Shown here: positions 22,007-34,210 of the stretch, in pieces
How the letters are laid out: the number at the start of each line of letters is the position of its first letter
How positions within the stretch are numbered: position 1 is the first letter of the stretch
From: Scalesia atractyloides
Taxonomy: Eukaryota; Streptophyta; Magnoliopsida; Asterales; Asteraceae
Assembly (NCBI GenBank): GCA_947069175.1
Contig: CAMTDV010000002.1
Location: forward strand, 12,144,988 to 12,208,987
Direction: 5' to 3'
DNA length: 64,000 nucleotides
Notes under the pieces: model-generated
What the model saw: the letters and a program-made list of their open reading frames with translations, nothing else
Told to the model about the DNA's origin: nothing
Databases searched by the model: none
Position numbers and translations under genes: made by a program

Positions 22007-25000
22007 ATGTCGTCTAGACAGCAACGAAGGGGTAAAAGATCGGGAAGGTCTCAGGAACGTTTGGCCACTCAGATCGCGAAACAAATGGCCACGATACTTC
22101 CTGACATTGTGGTCCAAGTACAACAAGCCCTTACTACAAATCCTACTAACCCTCCCCAACAACAGGACCAGAACATCGACAACCCTCCTACCAACAAGTG
22201 CTCTTACAAACATTTTAAGTCCTGTGATCCTCCTAAATTTGAAGGGACCGAGGGTGTCACTGCTCTCCTACATTGGTTCGAGGAGATGGAAAACACCTTC
22301 CTAAACTGCAATTGTCCTGAGGATCGTAAGGTTCGATACGCCACCGGGAGACTACTTGGAGTAGCTCTCACTTGGTGGAATACTGAGAAAGGGAAGAGGG
22401 GAACTGAAGATGCGATGGCCTTAACTTGGGAGGAGTTAAGGGAAATCATGACTAGGCGTTTCTGTCCTAGAAGTGAAATTAAGAAGTTGGAGGATGAATT
22501 TCATGCTCTAAAGCAAAAGGAGGGTGATCACACTACCTACAACAAGAGGTTCTTGGAGTTGAACCAAATGGTTCCAAATCTATTCACCCCAACCTATCGT
22601 CTGATCAAGCATTATATTCGAGGACTTCCCTCGAAAATCCAAGATTCAGTTCTCAGCGTTTCACCAGTAACACTTGAAGCTGCTATGGAGTTAGCAACTG
22701 AACTGACCGAAAACCGAATTCGCAACGAGAAGTTCAAAGAAGAGAAGAAGAAAGCCCCTGTTGAGGGACAAACTTCAAACCACCCCATTCCTTCCTCTAA
22801 GTTTGCTAACAAGAGGAAGCGTAACACCATAAATTTTGCAGTTACCCAAACCAACACCCCTATTCCTGCTGCACCCATTACTCAAGTCACTCCTTCACCC
22901 GCACCATACAGAAGACCCTACACAGGCCCGTTACCAAAATGTAACCGTTGCCAATATCACCATTCCCCTGATCATCCTTGCCAATACTGCACCGGCTGCG
23001 GTCGCGCAGGACATACTGTTCAAACCTGCCGCATGCCTCAACGAACAAACCACCACCAACCTTTAACCCAAACCCACCAACAGTTAATGGGTCAAGCCCA
23101 ACAACCCCTACCATTTCCACCCACCCAACATTTAGCCCAAACATACTACCAACCCAATTATCCTATGGGCCAACCTATGCGGGCTTGCTTCAATTGCGGC
23201 GACCCGAGTCATTTCAGAAACACATGTCCAAGGCTGGTTAATATTATTCATGCTCAGGCCCAAGCCAACCCAGTGAACCAAGTAAACCAAGCTCCCCCAC
23301 CTGCAAGAGGGAGAGCTTTCAATATCAACGCTAACCAGGCCAGAGCTGACGGAAATGTGGTCAACGGTACGTTCCTTATAAATGGTAGATATGCATCTAT
23401 ATTATTTGATACTGGTGCGGATAGAAGTTTTGTGTCTTTAGAGTTTGAACCTATATTAAGCAAAAATCGGGATAAGCTCACGGAATCCATAACGGTTGAA
23501 GTTGCGGACGGGAAACCAGTTTCATTAGACTCTATTTTACGCAACTGTACACTCACCTTAAACGACCACGATTTCTCCGTCGACCTTATTCCTATGAAGC
23601 TGGGAAGTTTTGACATCATAATCGGTATGGATTGGCTCAGTCAACATCAGGCGGAAGTTGTATGTCGTGAAAAATTTATTCGTATTCCTCTTTCAAACGG
23701 TCAAACTCTTCGAATCATTGGAGAAACCTCGTCGAAAGGGCTCAGCTTAATGTCTTGTCTTCAAGCTCAAAAATATCTTCGCAAGAATTATGTCGCGTTT
23801 TTAGCTCATGCCATCAAGAAGGGAACCACAGAGAAGAAACATGAAGACATTCCTGTAGTGAAAGATTTCCCACAAGTTTTTCCTGACGACATTTCAGGAC
23901 TTCCTCCAAATAGAGACGTCGAATTCCGTATTGATCTTATACCTGGTGCTACACCAGTTGCAAAGTCTCCATATAGGTTAGCCCCCTCTGAAATGCAAGA
24001 GCTAGCCAGTCAATTGCAAGAGTTGACTGACAAGGGATTCATACGTCCTAGCTCATCGCCTTGGGGTGCACCTGTCCTTTTTGTAAAGAAGAAAGATGGA
24101 TCTTTTCGTATGTGCATCGACTACAGAGAGCTCAACAAGTTAACTATCAAGAATCGCTATCCTTTACCTCGCATTGATGATCTTCTTGACCAACTACAAG
24201 GTGCCAGCTGCTTTTCAAAAATCGATCTTCGATCTGGCTATCATCAACTTAGAGTGCATGAAGAAGACGTCCCTAAGACTGCTTTTCGAACTCGTTATGG
24301 CCACTATGAATTCATGGTTATGCCATTTGGATTAACCAACGCACCAGCTGTCTTCATGGACCTAATGAACAGAGTCTGCAAACCTTATCTTGATCGATTT
24401 GTTATAGTCTTCATCGACGATATTCTTATTTATTCAAAATCTAAAGCTGATCATGAGCGTCATCTTCGACTCGTTCTTGCACTTCTAGAAAAGGAAAAGC
24501 TTTATGCCAAGTTCTCCAAATGTGAATTCTGGTTAAAAGAGGTGCAATTCCTCGGGCATGTAGTCAATGACAAGGGAATACATGTTGACCCTTCAAAGAT
24601 CAAAGCCGTTCAAGAATAGCAAGCTCCACGTACACCAACTGAAGTAAGATCTTTTCTTGGACTAGCTGGCTATTATCGTCGGTTCATTTCAAACTTCTCT
24701 CGCATTGCTGTCCCACTCACGGCTTTAACTCATAAGGGAAAACCTTTCGTATGGAGACCCAAGCAAGATGAAGCTTTTCAAACTCTTAAACAAAAACTTT
24801 GTGATGCACCAATCCTCACTCTTCCTGAAGGTTGTGATGATTTTGTAGTCTATTGCGACGCGTCAGGACAAGGATTAGGCTACGTTCTCATGCAAAGAGG
24901 AAAAGTCATAGCTTATGCCTCGAGACAACTCAAGACGCATGAAAAGAACTACACCACTCATGACCTAGAACTTGGAGCCGTTGTGTTCGCTCTTAAGATA

Positions 25001-26659
25001 TGGAGACATTATCTCTCTGGTACTAAGTGTGAAATATACACTGACCACAAGAGTCTTCAACATATCTTCAATCAAAAAGAGTTAAACATGAGGCAACGAA
25101 GATGGGTCGAACTTCTAAATGATTACGACTGTGAAATTAGATACCACCCTGGTAAAGCAAATGTGGTGGCGGATGCACTTAGTCGAAAGGGTTATGCGAA
25201 CTCCATTCATCTTCTATGTTCGCAAATTATAACCGACATTAAAGATCAAATTCGAGAAGCCCAACACGTTTCAATAACAGAAGAAGATGTACGAAAGGAA
25301 ATGTCCTGTGGAGCCGAGCTAAAACTTGAAACTAAATCAGACGGTATTCTGTATTACCTAGATCGTATCTGGATTCCTAACCACAACAATCTTCGTGAAA
25401 CTCTTATGAATGAAGCTCACAAAACGCGATATTCTATACATCCAGGAGCCGATAAGATGTATCAAGACCTACGATACACCTATTGGTGGCCTGGAATGAA
25501 GAAGGATATTGCCGTTTTTGTTTCCAAGTGCCTCACATGTTCCAAGGTGAAGGCTGAACACCAAAGACCCTCAGGACTTCTAGTCCAACCGGAAATACCT
25601 GTATGGAAGTGGGAAAATATAACCATGGATTTCATTACCGGGTTACCTCGTACTTCTGGTGGGTATGACACTATATGGGTGATTATAGACCGGCTTACAA
25701 AATCAGCTCACTTTATTCCTATCCGCGAAGATTTCAAGAACGAAAAGCTTGCACGTATTTATATCAACGAAATCGTAAGCCGACATGGGGTACCGTTAAG
25801 TATTATTTCTGATCGTGATGGTCGTTTCACCTCACGAACATGGCAAGCAGTACAATCCGCTATGGGCACACGATTAGATCTTAGTACTGCCTATCATCCT
25901 CAAACTGATGGACAGTCTGAGCGCACAATTCAAACTCTTGAAGATATGCTTAGAGCATGTGTCATAGACTTCAAGGGAAATTGGGACGCCCACCTACCAT
26001 TAGTTGAATTTTCGTACAACAACATCTATCATTCGAGCATCGGCATGGCACCTTTTGAAGCCTTATATGGTCGTAAGTGCCGATCTCCTGTATGTTGGCA
26101 CGAAATTGGGGAAGCACAAATTACTGGTCCAGAATTGATCCAAGAAACCACAGATAAGATTCATCAAATTCGAAACAATCTTCTAGCAGCTCAAAGTCGT
26201 CAAAAGAGTTATGCAGATAAACGACGGAAGCCCTTAGAGTTTAACATTGGTGATCATGTGCTTTTAAAAGTATCACCGTGGAAGGGAGTAGTTCGTTTTG
26301 GTCAGAAGGGGAAGCTAGCACCTCGTTACGTAGGACCTTTCAAGATACTCGAAAGAGTAGGTCCTGTAGCATACAAGCTTGACCTACCAGAAGAACTCAA
26401 CAGGATTCATCCCACATTCCACGTGTCGAAGTTGAAGAAGTGCCTCGCTGATGGGAATCTCCATATTCCGCTGGAAGATATTCGGATTGATGAATCTATG
26501 CATTTTATTGAAAGACCAGTGGAGATCATGGACTACGGGGAGAAACGTCTTCGACGAAGTCGCATTCCAATTGTTAGGGTACGCTAGGAGTCGAAACGGG
26601 GACCTGAGTTTACTTGGGAACGTGAAGACTCAATGCGTGAAAAATACCCGCATCTTTTT
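22007..26659 (+). pseudogene. Gag-pol of E3, two in-frame stops
   Basis: The single frame from MSSRQQRRGKRSGRS stays open apart from two TGG-to-TAG changes, at codon 871 (24617-24619, QEW*QAP context) and codon 1527 (26585-26587, VRW*ES context). Order: capsid with LTWWNTEKGKRG; Cys/His patches CNRCQYHH and CTGCGRAGHTVQTC, then CFNCGDPSHFRNTC; protease LFDTGADRSF (D468); RT with MCIDYRELNKL and FIDDILIYS; RNase H YCDASGQGLG; integrase HKTRYSIHP and KCLTC, then MDFITGL, SDRDGRF and the Glu in GQSERTIQ; then GPY/F and a chromodomain-like tail. The start matches E1, E2 and E4. The stop after RT would separate gag-PR-RT from RNase H-integrase, so the copy is probably dead. Confidence 0.93.
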
Positions 26660-27581
26660 CCGTTATTATTTAGGTTAGTATTTCTCGTTGTTCAACTCTC
26701 CCGACTCGTGCGCATCTCATCATCTCCATTCAGACGCACCCAATGTGAGTGAATCTTTACAAATTCCCCGTTTTAATCACGTTTTGGGGTGTACCATGTG
26801 TTTTGCTATATATTATATTTAAATCATTGTGCATACCTCATATGATGAACATGTGTATTCAGTTTGTTTCAACTGTTGTGTGGTTATCGTTAGATGCAAT
26901 TTATTATTTTCAGTACATGCAATTTCATAGGCCGCCGCTCCCCATTACATTTTGAGCGTTGAGCATGTTCCCCATTACATTATGAGCTTGAACCTGGCAT
27001 GCCCACATACGATCGGCTCCGTTTGATTGAGCCTTGATCGCACAGACATTTTTCATTTTCAGTACATGCAATACGATCGGCTCCGTTTGATTGAGCCTTG
27101 ATCGCACAGTTTCATTCATGTTATTTATCGTATGATGTTGGTATGTTAATGTATGCTATCATGTGTTACTGTATGTTATAGTTGTGATTGCTATTGCTAC
27201 TGCTTGGTTATTTACATTTGCTCAATTATGATTATGCACAATTTTTCATTGATAAACTGATAAGGAAATCAATAATAAATGTTTATCTAACAAGGTTCAC
27301 TCGCCAACTTATGTTGACGCAAAAACCCCCATTTTTACACATGATACAGGTGAACCAGCTGCAGCAAGAAACACTTAGGATTGGACTAGAAGAATAAAAT
27401 GATTTAGAGTTTGGGATTGTTTTGCTTGGTTTATTTTCTTTGTATTGTATGGACATGTTTGGATATTTGGGAATGTAATTTTGACTTTAATAAATATGAA
27501 ACATATTAGTAAATATCATGAGCTTTGGTGATAACCCAATTATGCCCCGACTCTTATTCCGCTGCGGGTCGGGGTGTGACA
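26660..27581 (+). mobile_element. Chimeric LTR part: right part of the E2 5' LTR plus ~84 bp overlap
   Basis: 26744-27581 continues the E2 5' LTR (TGTGAGTGAATC... to GGGTGTGACA) up to the E2 primer site. The preceding ~84 bp (26660-26743) repeat what already stands at about 18440-18523, and they resemble the E2-type, not the E3-type, sequence (CTCTCCCGACTCGTGCGC). A doubled CGATCGGCTC hairpin is at about 27007-27105. Confidence 0.88.
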
Positions 27582-27584
27582 GAT

Positions 27585-27596
27585 TGGTATCAGAGC
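27585..27596 (+). promoter_or_regulatory. Primer-binding site of E2
   Basis: TGGTATCAGAGC, three bases after the LTR end. Confidence 0.93.
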
Positions 27597-28390
27597 CATG
27601 ACTATAGGTATATAGGATAGGTTATTAGACCCTTAGAGCCTATACTATAGTTGATTAGAAATTGTTAAGATTTTTGTGTGTTACATGCCAAATTTCATGA
27701 TGTTTATATGTTTTATGTTAAATGTTACATTCAATGTTATGCAAGCATGTTCATAAGTATATATTGTCATATAATGCCTATTATGAATCATATTCTCATA
27801 ACACATCATATCCATGAAAGCACACACCACATCATGATTGTTTTTACAATGATTTTTTGTTTTCAAATCTCATCAAAGTGAGTTCTCGTGACGGGCATGT
27901 AGTAACTGGAAGGGTACCAGTACCGGTAGTCGGAACGTCCTGTCTAGGCTGGCATTCGTATAAATCCAAAATAAAGGACCAGTTTGCCTACCTGGGGACT
28001 AACGATGAGAGTACGAAGTACCTATTAGGCCAAAGCATGCTATACCAAACGTCGTGTGAGCTAACCCCACTTTGAGTTGTCATTGTGTCTACACCTGGAC
28101 ACATTCCGACCATACATCTCGTAAACATATTTTGTGGTTTGCATTCGGGTGATGCGAGTGTTAAATCGACAATACTAATGTTAATCCTACCAAGCCAATA
28201 GCCATGGGGGCCCACATGACTATACAGGTGATGGTATGGGGGACATTTGAGGCCCAACATGAGCAAACCCAAGACATCCTATGGATGTAGTTGCATTATT
28301 GATATTTATGTTATTTTCGTTTTTCTTAAAGACACATGACACCTAAAAAGACTCCATAAACTCACAATCTTCTTATGTATGTTCCTGTAT
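27597..28390 (+). other. Untranslated leader of E2
   Basis: Collinear with the other family B leaders. An upstream ATG at 28379 is in frame with gag here because the usual TAG has become TAT. No other coding potential seen. Confidence 0.75.
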
Positions 28391-31300
28391 ATGTCGTCCA
28401 GACAACATCGAGGGGGTAAAAGATCAGGAAGGTCTCAGGAACGCTTGGCCACACACATCGCGAAACAAATGGCCACGATACTGCCTGACATTGTTGTCCA
28501 AGTACAACAAGCTCTCGCCACAAATCCCACTAATCCTCCCCAACAACATGACCAGAACATCGACAACCCTCCTACCAGCAAGTGCTCATACAAACATTTC
28601 AAGTCTTGTGATCCTCCTAAGTTTGAAGGGACCGAAGGTGTCACTGCTCTCCTCCATTGGTTCGAGGAAATGGAAAACACCTTTCTCAACTGCGATTGTC
28701 CTGAGGATCGCAAGGTTCGATACGCCACCGGGAGACTATTTGGGGTATCTCTCACTTGGTGGAATACTGAAAAAGGGAAGAGGGGTATTGATGATGCAAT
28801 GGCCTTAACTTGGGAGGATTTAAGGGAAATCATGACCAGGCGTTTCTGTCTTAGGAGTGAAATTAAAAAGTTGGAGGACGAATTTCATTCTTTAAAACAG
28901 AAGGAGAGGGATCACATCACCTATAACAAGAGGTTCTTAGAGTTGAACCAAATGGTTCCAAATTTGTTTACCCCAACTTATCGTTTGATCGAACATTATA
29001 TTCGAGGACTTCCCTCGAAAATTCAAGATTCAGTTCTCAGCATTTCACCAGTAACACTTGAAGCTGCTATGGAGCTAGCAACTGAACTGACCGAGAATCG
29101 AATTCGCAACAGGAAGTTTAAAGAAGAGAAAAAGAAAGCCCCTGTTGAGGGTCAAACTTCAAACCATTCCATCTCCTCCTCTAAGTTTGCTAACAAGAGG
29201 AAGCGCAACACCAGAAACTTCGCCGTTACACAAACCAACCTCCCAATTCCTGCTGCACCCATTACCCAAGTCGCTCCTTCACCTGCACCATACAAAAGAC
29301 CTTACTCTGGCCCGTTACCAAAATGCAACCGTTGCCAATATCACCATTCTCCTGATTATCCCTGCCAGCATTGTACCGGCTGTGGTCGCGCGGGTCATAC
29401 TGTTCAAACCTGCCGCATGCCTCAGCGAACGAACCGCCACCAGCCTTCAACCCAAACCCACCAACAATTAATGGGTCAAGCCCAACAACCCCTAAAATAT
29501 CCAACCGCCCAACATTTAGCCCAAACATATTACCAACCCAATTATCCTATGGGTCAACCTATGCGGGCTTGCTACAATTGCGGAGACCCAAGCCATTTCA
29601 GAAACACCTGTCCAAGGTTGGTAAACATTATTCATGCTCAGGCCCAAACCAACCCGGTGAATCAAGCGAATCAAGCTCCTCCACCTACGAGAGGAAGAGC
29701 TTTCAATATCAACGCTAATCAGGCTAGAGCTGACGGCAACATGGATAACGGTACATTCCTTATAAATGGTAGATATGCCTCTATGTTATTTGATACTGGT
29801 GCGGATAGAAGTTTTGTGTCCTTAGAATTTGAACCTATCTTAAATCAAAATCGGGATAAGCTCATGGAATCCATAACGGTAGAAGTTGCTGACGGGAAAC
29901 CAGTTTCATTAAACTCTATTATACGCAACTGTACACTCACTTTAAACGACCACGATTTCTCAGTCGACCTTATTCCCATGAAGCTGGGAAGTTTTGATAT
30001 CATAATTGGTATGGACTGGCTCAGTCAACATCAGGCAGAAGTTGTATGTCGCGAAAAATTTATACGTATTCCTCTTTCAAACGGTCAGACTCTTCGAATC
30101 CTTGGAGAAACCTCGTCGAAGGGGCTCAGCTTAATGTCTTGTCTTCAAGCCCAAAAATATCTTCGCAAAAATTATGTCGCGTTTTTAGCTCATATCATCA
30201 ACAAGGGAACCCTGGAGAAGAAACTTGAAGACATCCCGGTAGTAAAAGACTTCCCGCAAGTTTTTCCTGATGACATTTCAGGACTTCCTCCAGTTAGAGA
30301 AGTCGAATTCCGTATTGATCTTATACCTGGTGCTACACCAGTTGCAAAGTCTCCTTATAGGTTAGCCCCCTCTGAAATGCAAGAGCTAGCCAGTCAATTA
30401 CAAGAGTTGACTGACAAGGGATTCATACGTCCTAGTTCATCGCCTTGGGGTGCACCTGTTCTTTTTGTAAAGAAGAAAGATTTATCGTTTCGTATGTGCA
30501 TCGACTACAGAGAGCTCAACAAATTAACAATCAAGAATCGCTATCCATTACCTCGAATTGATGATCTTCTTGACCAACTTCAAGGTGCCAGCTACTTTTC
30601 CAAAATCGACCTTCGATCTGGTTATCATCAACTTAGAGTACATGAAGAAGACGTCCCAAAGACCGCATTCCGAACTCGTTATGGTCATTATGAATTCATG
30701 GTCATGCCATTTGGTTTAACCAACGCTCCAGCAGTCTTCATGGACCTAATGAACAGAGTCTGCAAACCATATCTTGATCGATTTGTTATAGTCTTCATCG
30801 ACGACATTCTTATTTATTCAAAGTCTAAGTCTGATCATGAGCGTCATCTTCGACTCATCCTTACACTTCTAGAAAATGAAAAGCTTTACGCCAAATTCTC
30901 CAAATGCGAATTTTGGTTAAAAGAGGTGCAATTCCTCGAACATGTAGTCAATGATAAGGGAATACACGTCGACCCCTCAAAGATCAAAGCGGTACAAGAA
31001 TGGCAAGCTCCACGTACACCAACTGAAGTAAGATCTTTTCTTGGTCTAGCTGGTTATTATCGTCGTTTCATTTCAAACTTCTCTCGCATTGCTGTACCAC
31101 TCACGGCTTTAACTCATAAGGGAAAACCTTTCATATGGGGACCCAAGCAAGAAGAAGCCTTCCAAACTCTTAAAAAAAAACTTTGTGATGCACCATTCCT
31201 CACTCTTCCTGAAGGTTGTGATGATTTTGTGGTCTATTGCGACGCGTCAGGGCAAGGATTAGGCTGCGTTCTAATGCAAAGAGGAAAAGTTATAGCTTAT

Positions 31301-33001
31301 GCTTCGAGACAACTCAAGACGCATGAGAAGAATTACACCACCCATGACCTAGAACTTGGAGCCGTTGTGTTCGCTCTTAAGATATGGAGACATTATCTCT
31401 ATGGTACTAAGTGTGAGATATACACTGACCACAAGAGTCTTCAACATATCTTCAACCAAAAGGAGTTAAACATGAGGCAACGAAGATGTGTCGAACTTCT
31501 AAATGACTATGACTGTGAAATTCGGTACCACCCTGGCAAATCAAATGTGGTGGCTGATGCACTTAGTCGAAAGGGTTATGCGAACTCCATTCGTCTTCTA
31601 TGTTCGCAAATCATAACTGACATTAAAGACCAAATTCGAGAAGCCCAACATGTTTCAGTTACGGAAGATGATGTACGAAAGGAGATGTCCTGTGGAGCTG
31701 AACTTAAAATTGAAACTAAATCTGACGGTATTCTGTACTACCTAGATCGTATCAGGATTCCTAACCACAACAATCTTCGTGAAATTCTTATGAAGGAAGC
31801 TCACAAAACGCGATACTCTATACACCCAGGAGCCGCTAAGATGTATCAAGACCTACGATATACCTATTGGTGGCCTGGAATGAAAAAGGATATTGCTGTT
31901 TTTGTTTCTAAGTGCCTTACATGTTCCAATGTGAAAGCTGAACACCAAAGACCCTCAGGACTTCTGGTCCAACCTGAAATACCCGTATGGAAGTGGGAAA
32001 ATATAACCATGGATTTCATTACCGGGTTACCTCGCACTTCTGGTGGGTATGACACTATATGGGTAATAATTGACCGACTTACAAAATCAGCTCACTTTAT
32101 TCCTATCCGCGAAGATTTCAAGAACGAAAAGCTTGCTCGTATTTATATCAGCGAAATCGTAAGCCGACATGGGGTACCGTTAAGCATTATTTCTGATCGT
32201 GATGGTCGTTTCACTTCACGAACATGGCAAGCAGTACAATCCGCTATGGGTACGCGATTAGATCTCAGTACCGCCTATCATCCTCAAACTGATGGACAAT
32301 CTGAGCGCACCATTCAAACTCTTGAAGATATGCTTCGAGCATGTGTCATAGACTTCAAGGGAAATTGGGACGCCCACCTACCATTAGTTGAATTTTCGTA
32401 CAACAACAGCTATCATTCAAGCATCGGCATGGCACCTTTTGAAGCATTATATGGACGTAAGTGCCGATCTCCTATATGTTGGCACGAAATTGGGGAAGCG
32501 CAAATCACTGGTCCAGAATTGATCCAAGAAACCACAGACAAGATCCATCAAATCCGAAACAATCTTCTAGCGGCCCAAAGTCGTCAAAAGAGTTATGCAG
32601 ATAAACGACGGAAGCCTTTAGAGTTTAACATTGGTGATCATGTACTTCTAAAAGTATCACCGTGGAAGGGAGTAGTTCGTTTTGGTCAAAAGGGCAAGCT
32701 AGCACCACGCTACGTAGGACCTTTCAAGATACTCGAAAGAGTAGGTCCTGTAGCATACAAGCTTGATCTACCAGAAGAACTCAACAGGATTCATCCCACA
32801 TTCCACGTATCAAACTTGAAGAAGTGCCTCGCTAATGAAAACCTCCACATTCCTCTGGAAGATATTCAGATTGATGAATCTATGCATTTTATTGAAAGAC
32901 CAGTAGAAATCATGGACTTCGGGGAGAAACGTCTACGACGGAGTCGCATTCCAATTGTTAGGGTTCGCTGGGAGTCGAAACAGGGACCTGAGTTTACTTA
33001 G
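28391..33001 (+). CDS. Gag-pol polyprotein of E2 (Ty3/gypsy chromovirus), slightly truncated
   Basis: One frame of 1536 codons. Gag: capsid with LTWWNTEKGKRG; Cys/His patches at residues ~312-341 and CYNCGDPSHFRNTC at 394-407. Protease: LFDTGADRSF, catalytic D468. RT: MCIDYRELNKL, KIDLRSGYHQL and FIDD (D804-D805). RNase H: YCDAS (D951). Integrase: H1138-X6-H1145-X29-C1175-X2-C1178, then D1208, D1269 and E1305, a D,D-35-E spacing. A GPY/F module (KLAPRYVGPFKILERVG) and chromodomain-like tail end the protein. The start is MSSRQ as in the sister copies, where a TAG blocks the ATG four codons upstream. The stop (TAG, 32999-33001) replaces a Trp in the GPEFTW motif and removes about 20 residues of the tail. 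Odd residues against the sisters: KKKDLSF (usually DGSF) in RT and HPGAAKM (usually GADKM) in integrase. All catalytic residues I can see are kept. Confidence 0.93.
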   Translation: MSSRQHRGGKRSGRSQERLATHIAKQMATILPDIVVQVQQALATNPTNPPQQHDQNIDNPPTSKCSYKHFKSCDPPKFEGTEGVTALLHWFEEMENTFLNCDCPEDRKVRYATGRLFGVSLTWWNTEKGKRGIDDAMALTWEDLREIMTRRFCLRSEIKKLEDEFHSLKQKERDHITYNKRFLELNQMVPNLFTPTYRLIEHYIRGLPSKIQDSVLSISPVTLEAAMELATELTENRIRNRKFKEEKKKAPVEGQTSNHSISSSKFANKRKRNTRNFAVTQTNLPIPAAPITQVAPSPAPYKRPYSGPLPKCNRCQYHHSPDYPCQHCTGCGRAGHTVQTCRMPQRTNRHQPSTQTHQQLMGQAQQPLKYPTAQHLAQTYYQPNYPMGQPMRACYNCGDPSHFRNTCPRLVNIIHAQAQTNPVNQANQAPPPTRGRAFNINANQARADGNMDNGTFLINGRYASMLFDTGADRSFVSLEFEPILNQNRDKLMESITVEVADGKPVSLNSIIRNCTLTLNDHDFSVDLIPMKLGSFDIIIGMDWLSQHQAEVVCREKFIRIPLSNGQTLRILGETSSKGLSLMSCLQAQKYLRKNYVAFLAHIINKGTLEKKLEDIPVVKDFPQVFPDDISGLPPVREVEFRIDLIPGATPVAKSPYRLAPSEMQELASQLQELTDKGFIRPSSSPWGAPVLFVKKKDLSFRMCIDYRELNKLTIKNRYPLPRIDDLLDQLQGASYFSKIDLRSGYHQLRVHEEDVPKTAFRTRYGHYEFMVMPFGLTNAPAVFMDLMNRVCKPYLDRFVIVFIDDILIYSKSKSDHERHLRLILTLLENEKLYAKFSKCEFWLKEVQFLEHVVNDKGIHVDPSKIKAVQEWQAPRTPTEVRSFLGLAGYYRRFISNFSRIAVPLTALTHKGKPFIWGPKQEEAFQTLKKKLCDAPFLTLPEGCDDFVVYCDASGQGLGCVLMQRGKVIAYASRQLKTHEKNYTTHDLELGAVVFALKIWRHYLYGTKCEIYTDHKSLQHIFNQKELNMRQRRCVELLNDYDCEIRYHPGKSNVVADALSRKGYANSIRLLCSQIITDIKDQIREAQHVSVTEDDVRKEMSCGAELKIETKSDGILYYLDRIRIPNHNNLREILMKEAHKTRYSIHPGAAKMYQDLRYTYWWPGMKKDIAVFVSKCLTCSNVKAEHQRPSGLLVQPEIPVWKWENITMDFITGLPRTSGGYDTIWVIIDRLTKSAHFIPIREDFKNEKLARIYISEIVSRHGVPLSIISDRDGRFTSRTWQAVQSAMGTRLDLSTAYHPQTDGQSERTIQTLEDMLRACVIDFKGNWDAHLPLVEFSYNNSYHSSIGMAPFEALYGRKCRSPICWHEIGEAQITGPELIQETTDKIHQIRNNLLAAQSRQKSYADKRRKPLEFNIGDHVLLKVSPWKGVVRFGQKGKLAPRYVGPFKILERVGPVAYKLDLPEELNRIHPTFHVSNLKKCLANENLHIPLEDIQIDESMHFIERPVEIMDFGEKRLRRSRIPIVRVRWESKQGPEFT

Positions 33002-33083
33002 GAACGTGAAGACTCAATGCGCGAAAAATACCCGCATCTTTTTCCTACTACTTCTACTACTTAAATTTCGGGACGAAATTCCT

Positions 33084-33098
33084 AAAAGTAGGGGAAAC
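33084..33098 (+). promoter_or_regulatory. Polypurine tract of E2
   Basis: AAAAGTAGGGGAAAC directly before the 3' LTR, after TTCGGGACGAAATTC. Confidence 0.85.
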
Positions 33099-33284
33099 TG
33101 TAACATTTGTCAAAAACGGGTTTCCAAAACCCGCTCCGTTTTGTAATCGAATATCAAGTTATAAATGTCACGTTGTGTATTTATGGTTATTTTGATTTTT
33201 AATGATACATAATTAATAAACAAACTAAACTATAAAAATTATTTTTGATAAAAAGTGAAAACAAAATAAATAAAAATAAAATGT

Positions 33285-33366
33285 TGCTGCCGGGACTCGA
33301 ACCCGGGTCAGCCGGAATTTAAACCCAAAGACTTAACGCTCACACACATCACCACTCCGCCACTTG
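33285..33366 (-). other. tRNA-like block M1 of the E2 3' LTR
   Basis: Same as the 5' copy at 16880: TGGCGGAGTGG and GGTTCGAGTCC on the minus strand. Confidence 0.7.
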
Positions 33367-34210
33367 TTTGTTTTCTGTCAACTTAGGGAAACAAATAACT
33401 CTTATACACAAACCTAGTTAAACCGGTTGCGCCAACTGAGAAACCGAAATCGGCAATTCAACCGTCTAATCGTTTGATTAATCGCACATTCAGGTTTATA
33501 ACCGATGCACCGACGATTTTAATCAATTCGGATTTGAATGAACTTCAATTTTTATCATCATCGGTTTTTATAACCGAAAATAATCAAAGTCCAAATTACT
33601 TCAATCAAGACCCCTCTCGCGACTCAGAAACATCATACAAACATTCCATTTCACTTTCGTCACCCATTCGATCCATCAGAAAGCTTAAATCAACTCGCCG
33701 GAAAATTCTGCAAGCTCGCCGGAAAAACCGTATTTGTCCTCAAATCGGTAAGTTCTTCAATACCATCATAGTCTAACAGTTGTTAAGCCATTTCTAACTC
33801 AAACCCTCCAATTTAAATCAAATTCAGACGTCGTTATCGAATAATTTCTGCTCGCCGGAAAACTTCTGAAAATCCGTATCTTCGCCTGTGAAACGGTAAG
33901 GACCTTCAAACACACTGATAACGTTTGTTTAGCACTTCAATTTCATGATTAGCTAATCAAAATGATTAATTAAATTGCTCAGTTGAAGTCCTTAAAAACA
34001 GAGACCGACGCCTTGCCGGAACTCTGTAATCAATCGTTCACCGGTATGTTTTTCCTCTAATTATCATCCCTGCTATCTCTTATCAGTCTGTGTAATGCTT
34101 AACAATCGAATTAACAAGATTTAGTGGTGTAATCTGCTGTCGGTAAAATCCAACGAAGAAGATGAACTTTGATAATACTATAAGTATAATTAAAAATTGT
34201 ATTTTAAGCG

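Larger units (their letters stand above)
18524..26659 (+). mobile_element. E3: family B chromovirus in the E2 5' LTR, 3' LTR mostly lost
   Basis: A complete 5' LTR, primer site, leader and gag-pol run from 18524. At about 26660 the end of pol (KYPHLF) passes straight into the middle of a family B LTR (CCGTTATTATTTAGG) with no polypurine tract and no LTR start. The shared TTTTTCC at the joint suggests a microhomology deletion. The left flank is CCCAA. Confidence 0.88.

Noticed and set aside
22007..26659. Programmed stop between RT and RNase H in E3
   Set aside because: The stop is a simple TGG-to-TAG change absent from E1, E2 and E4; there is no sign of a conserved readthrough site.
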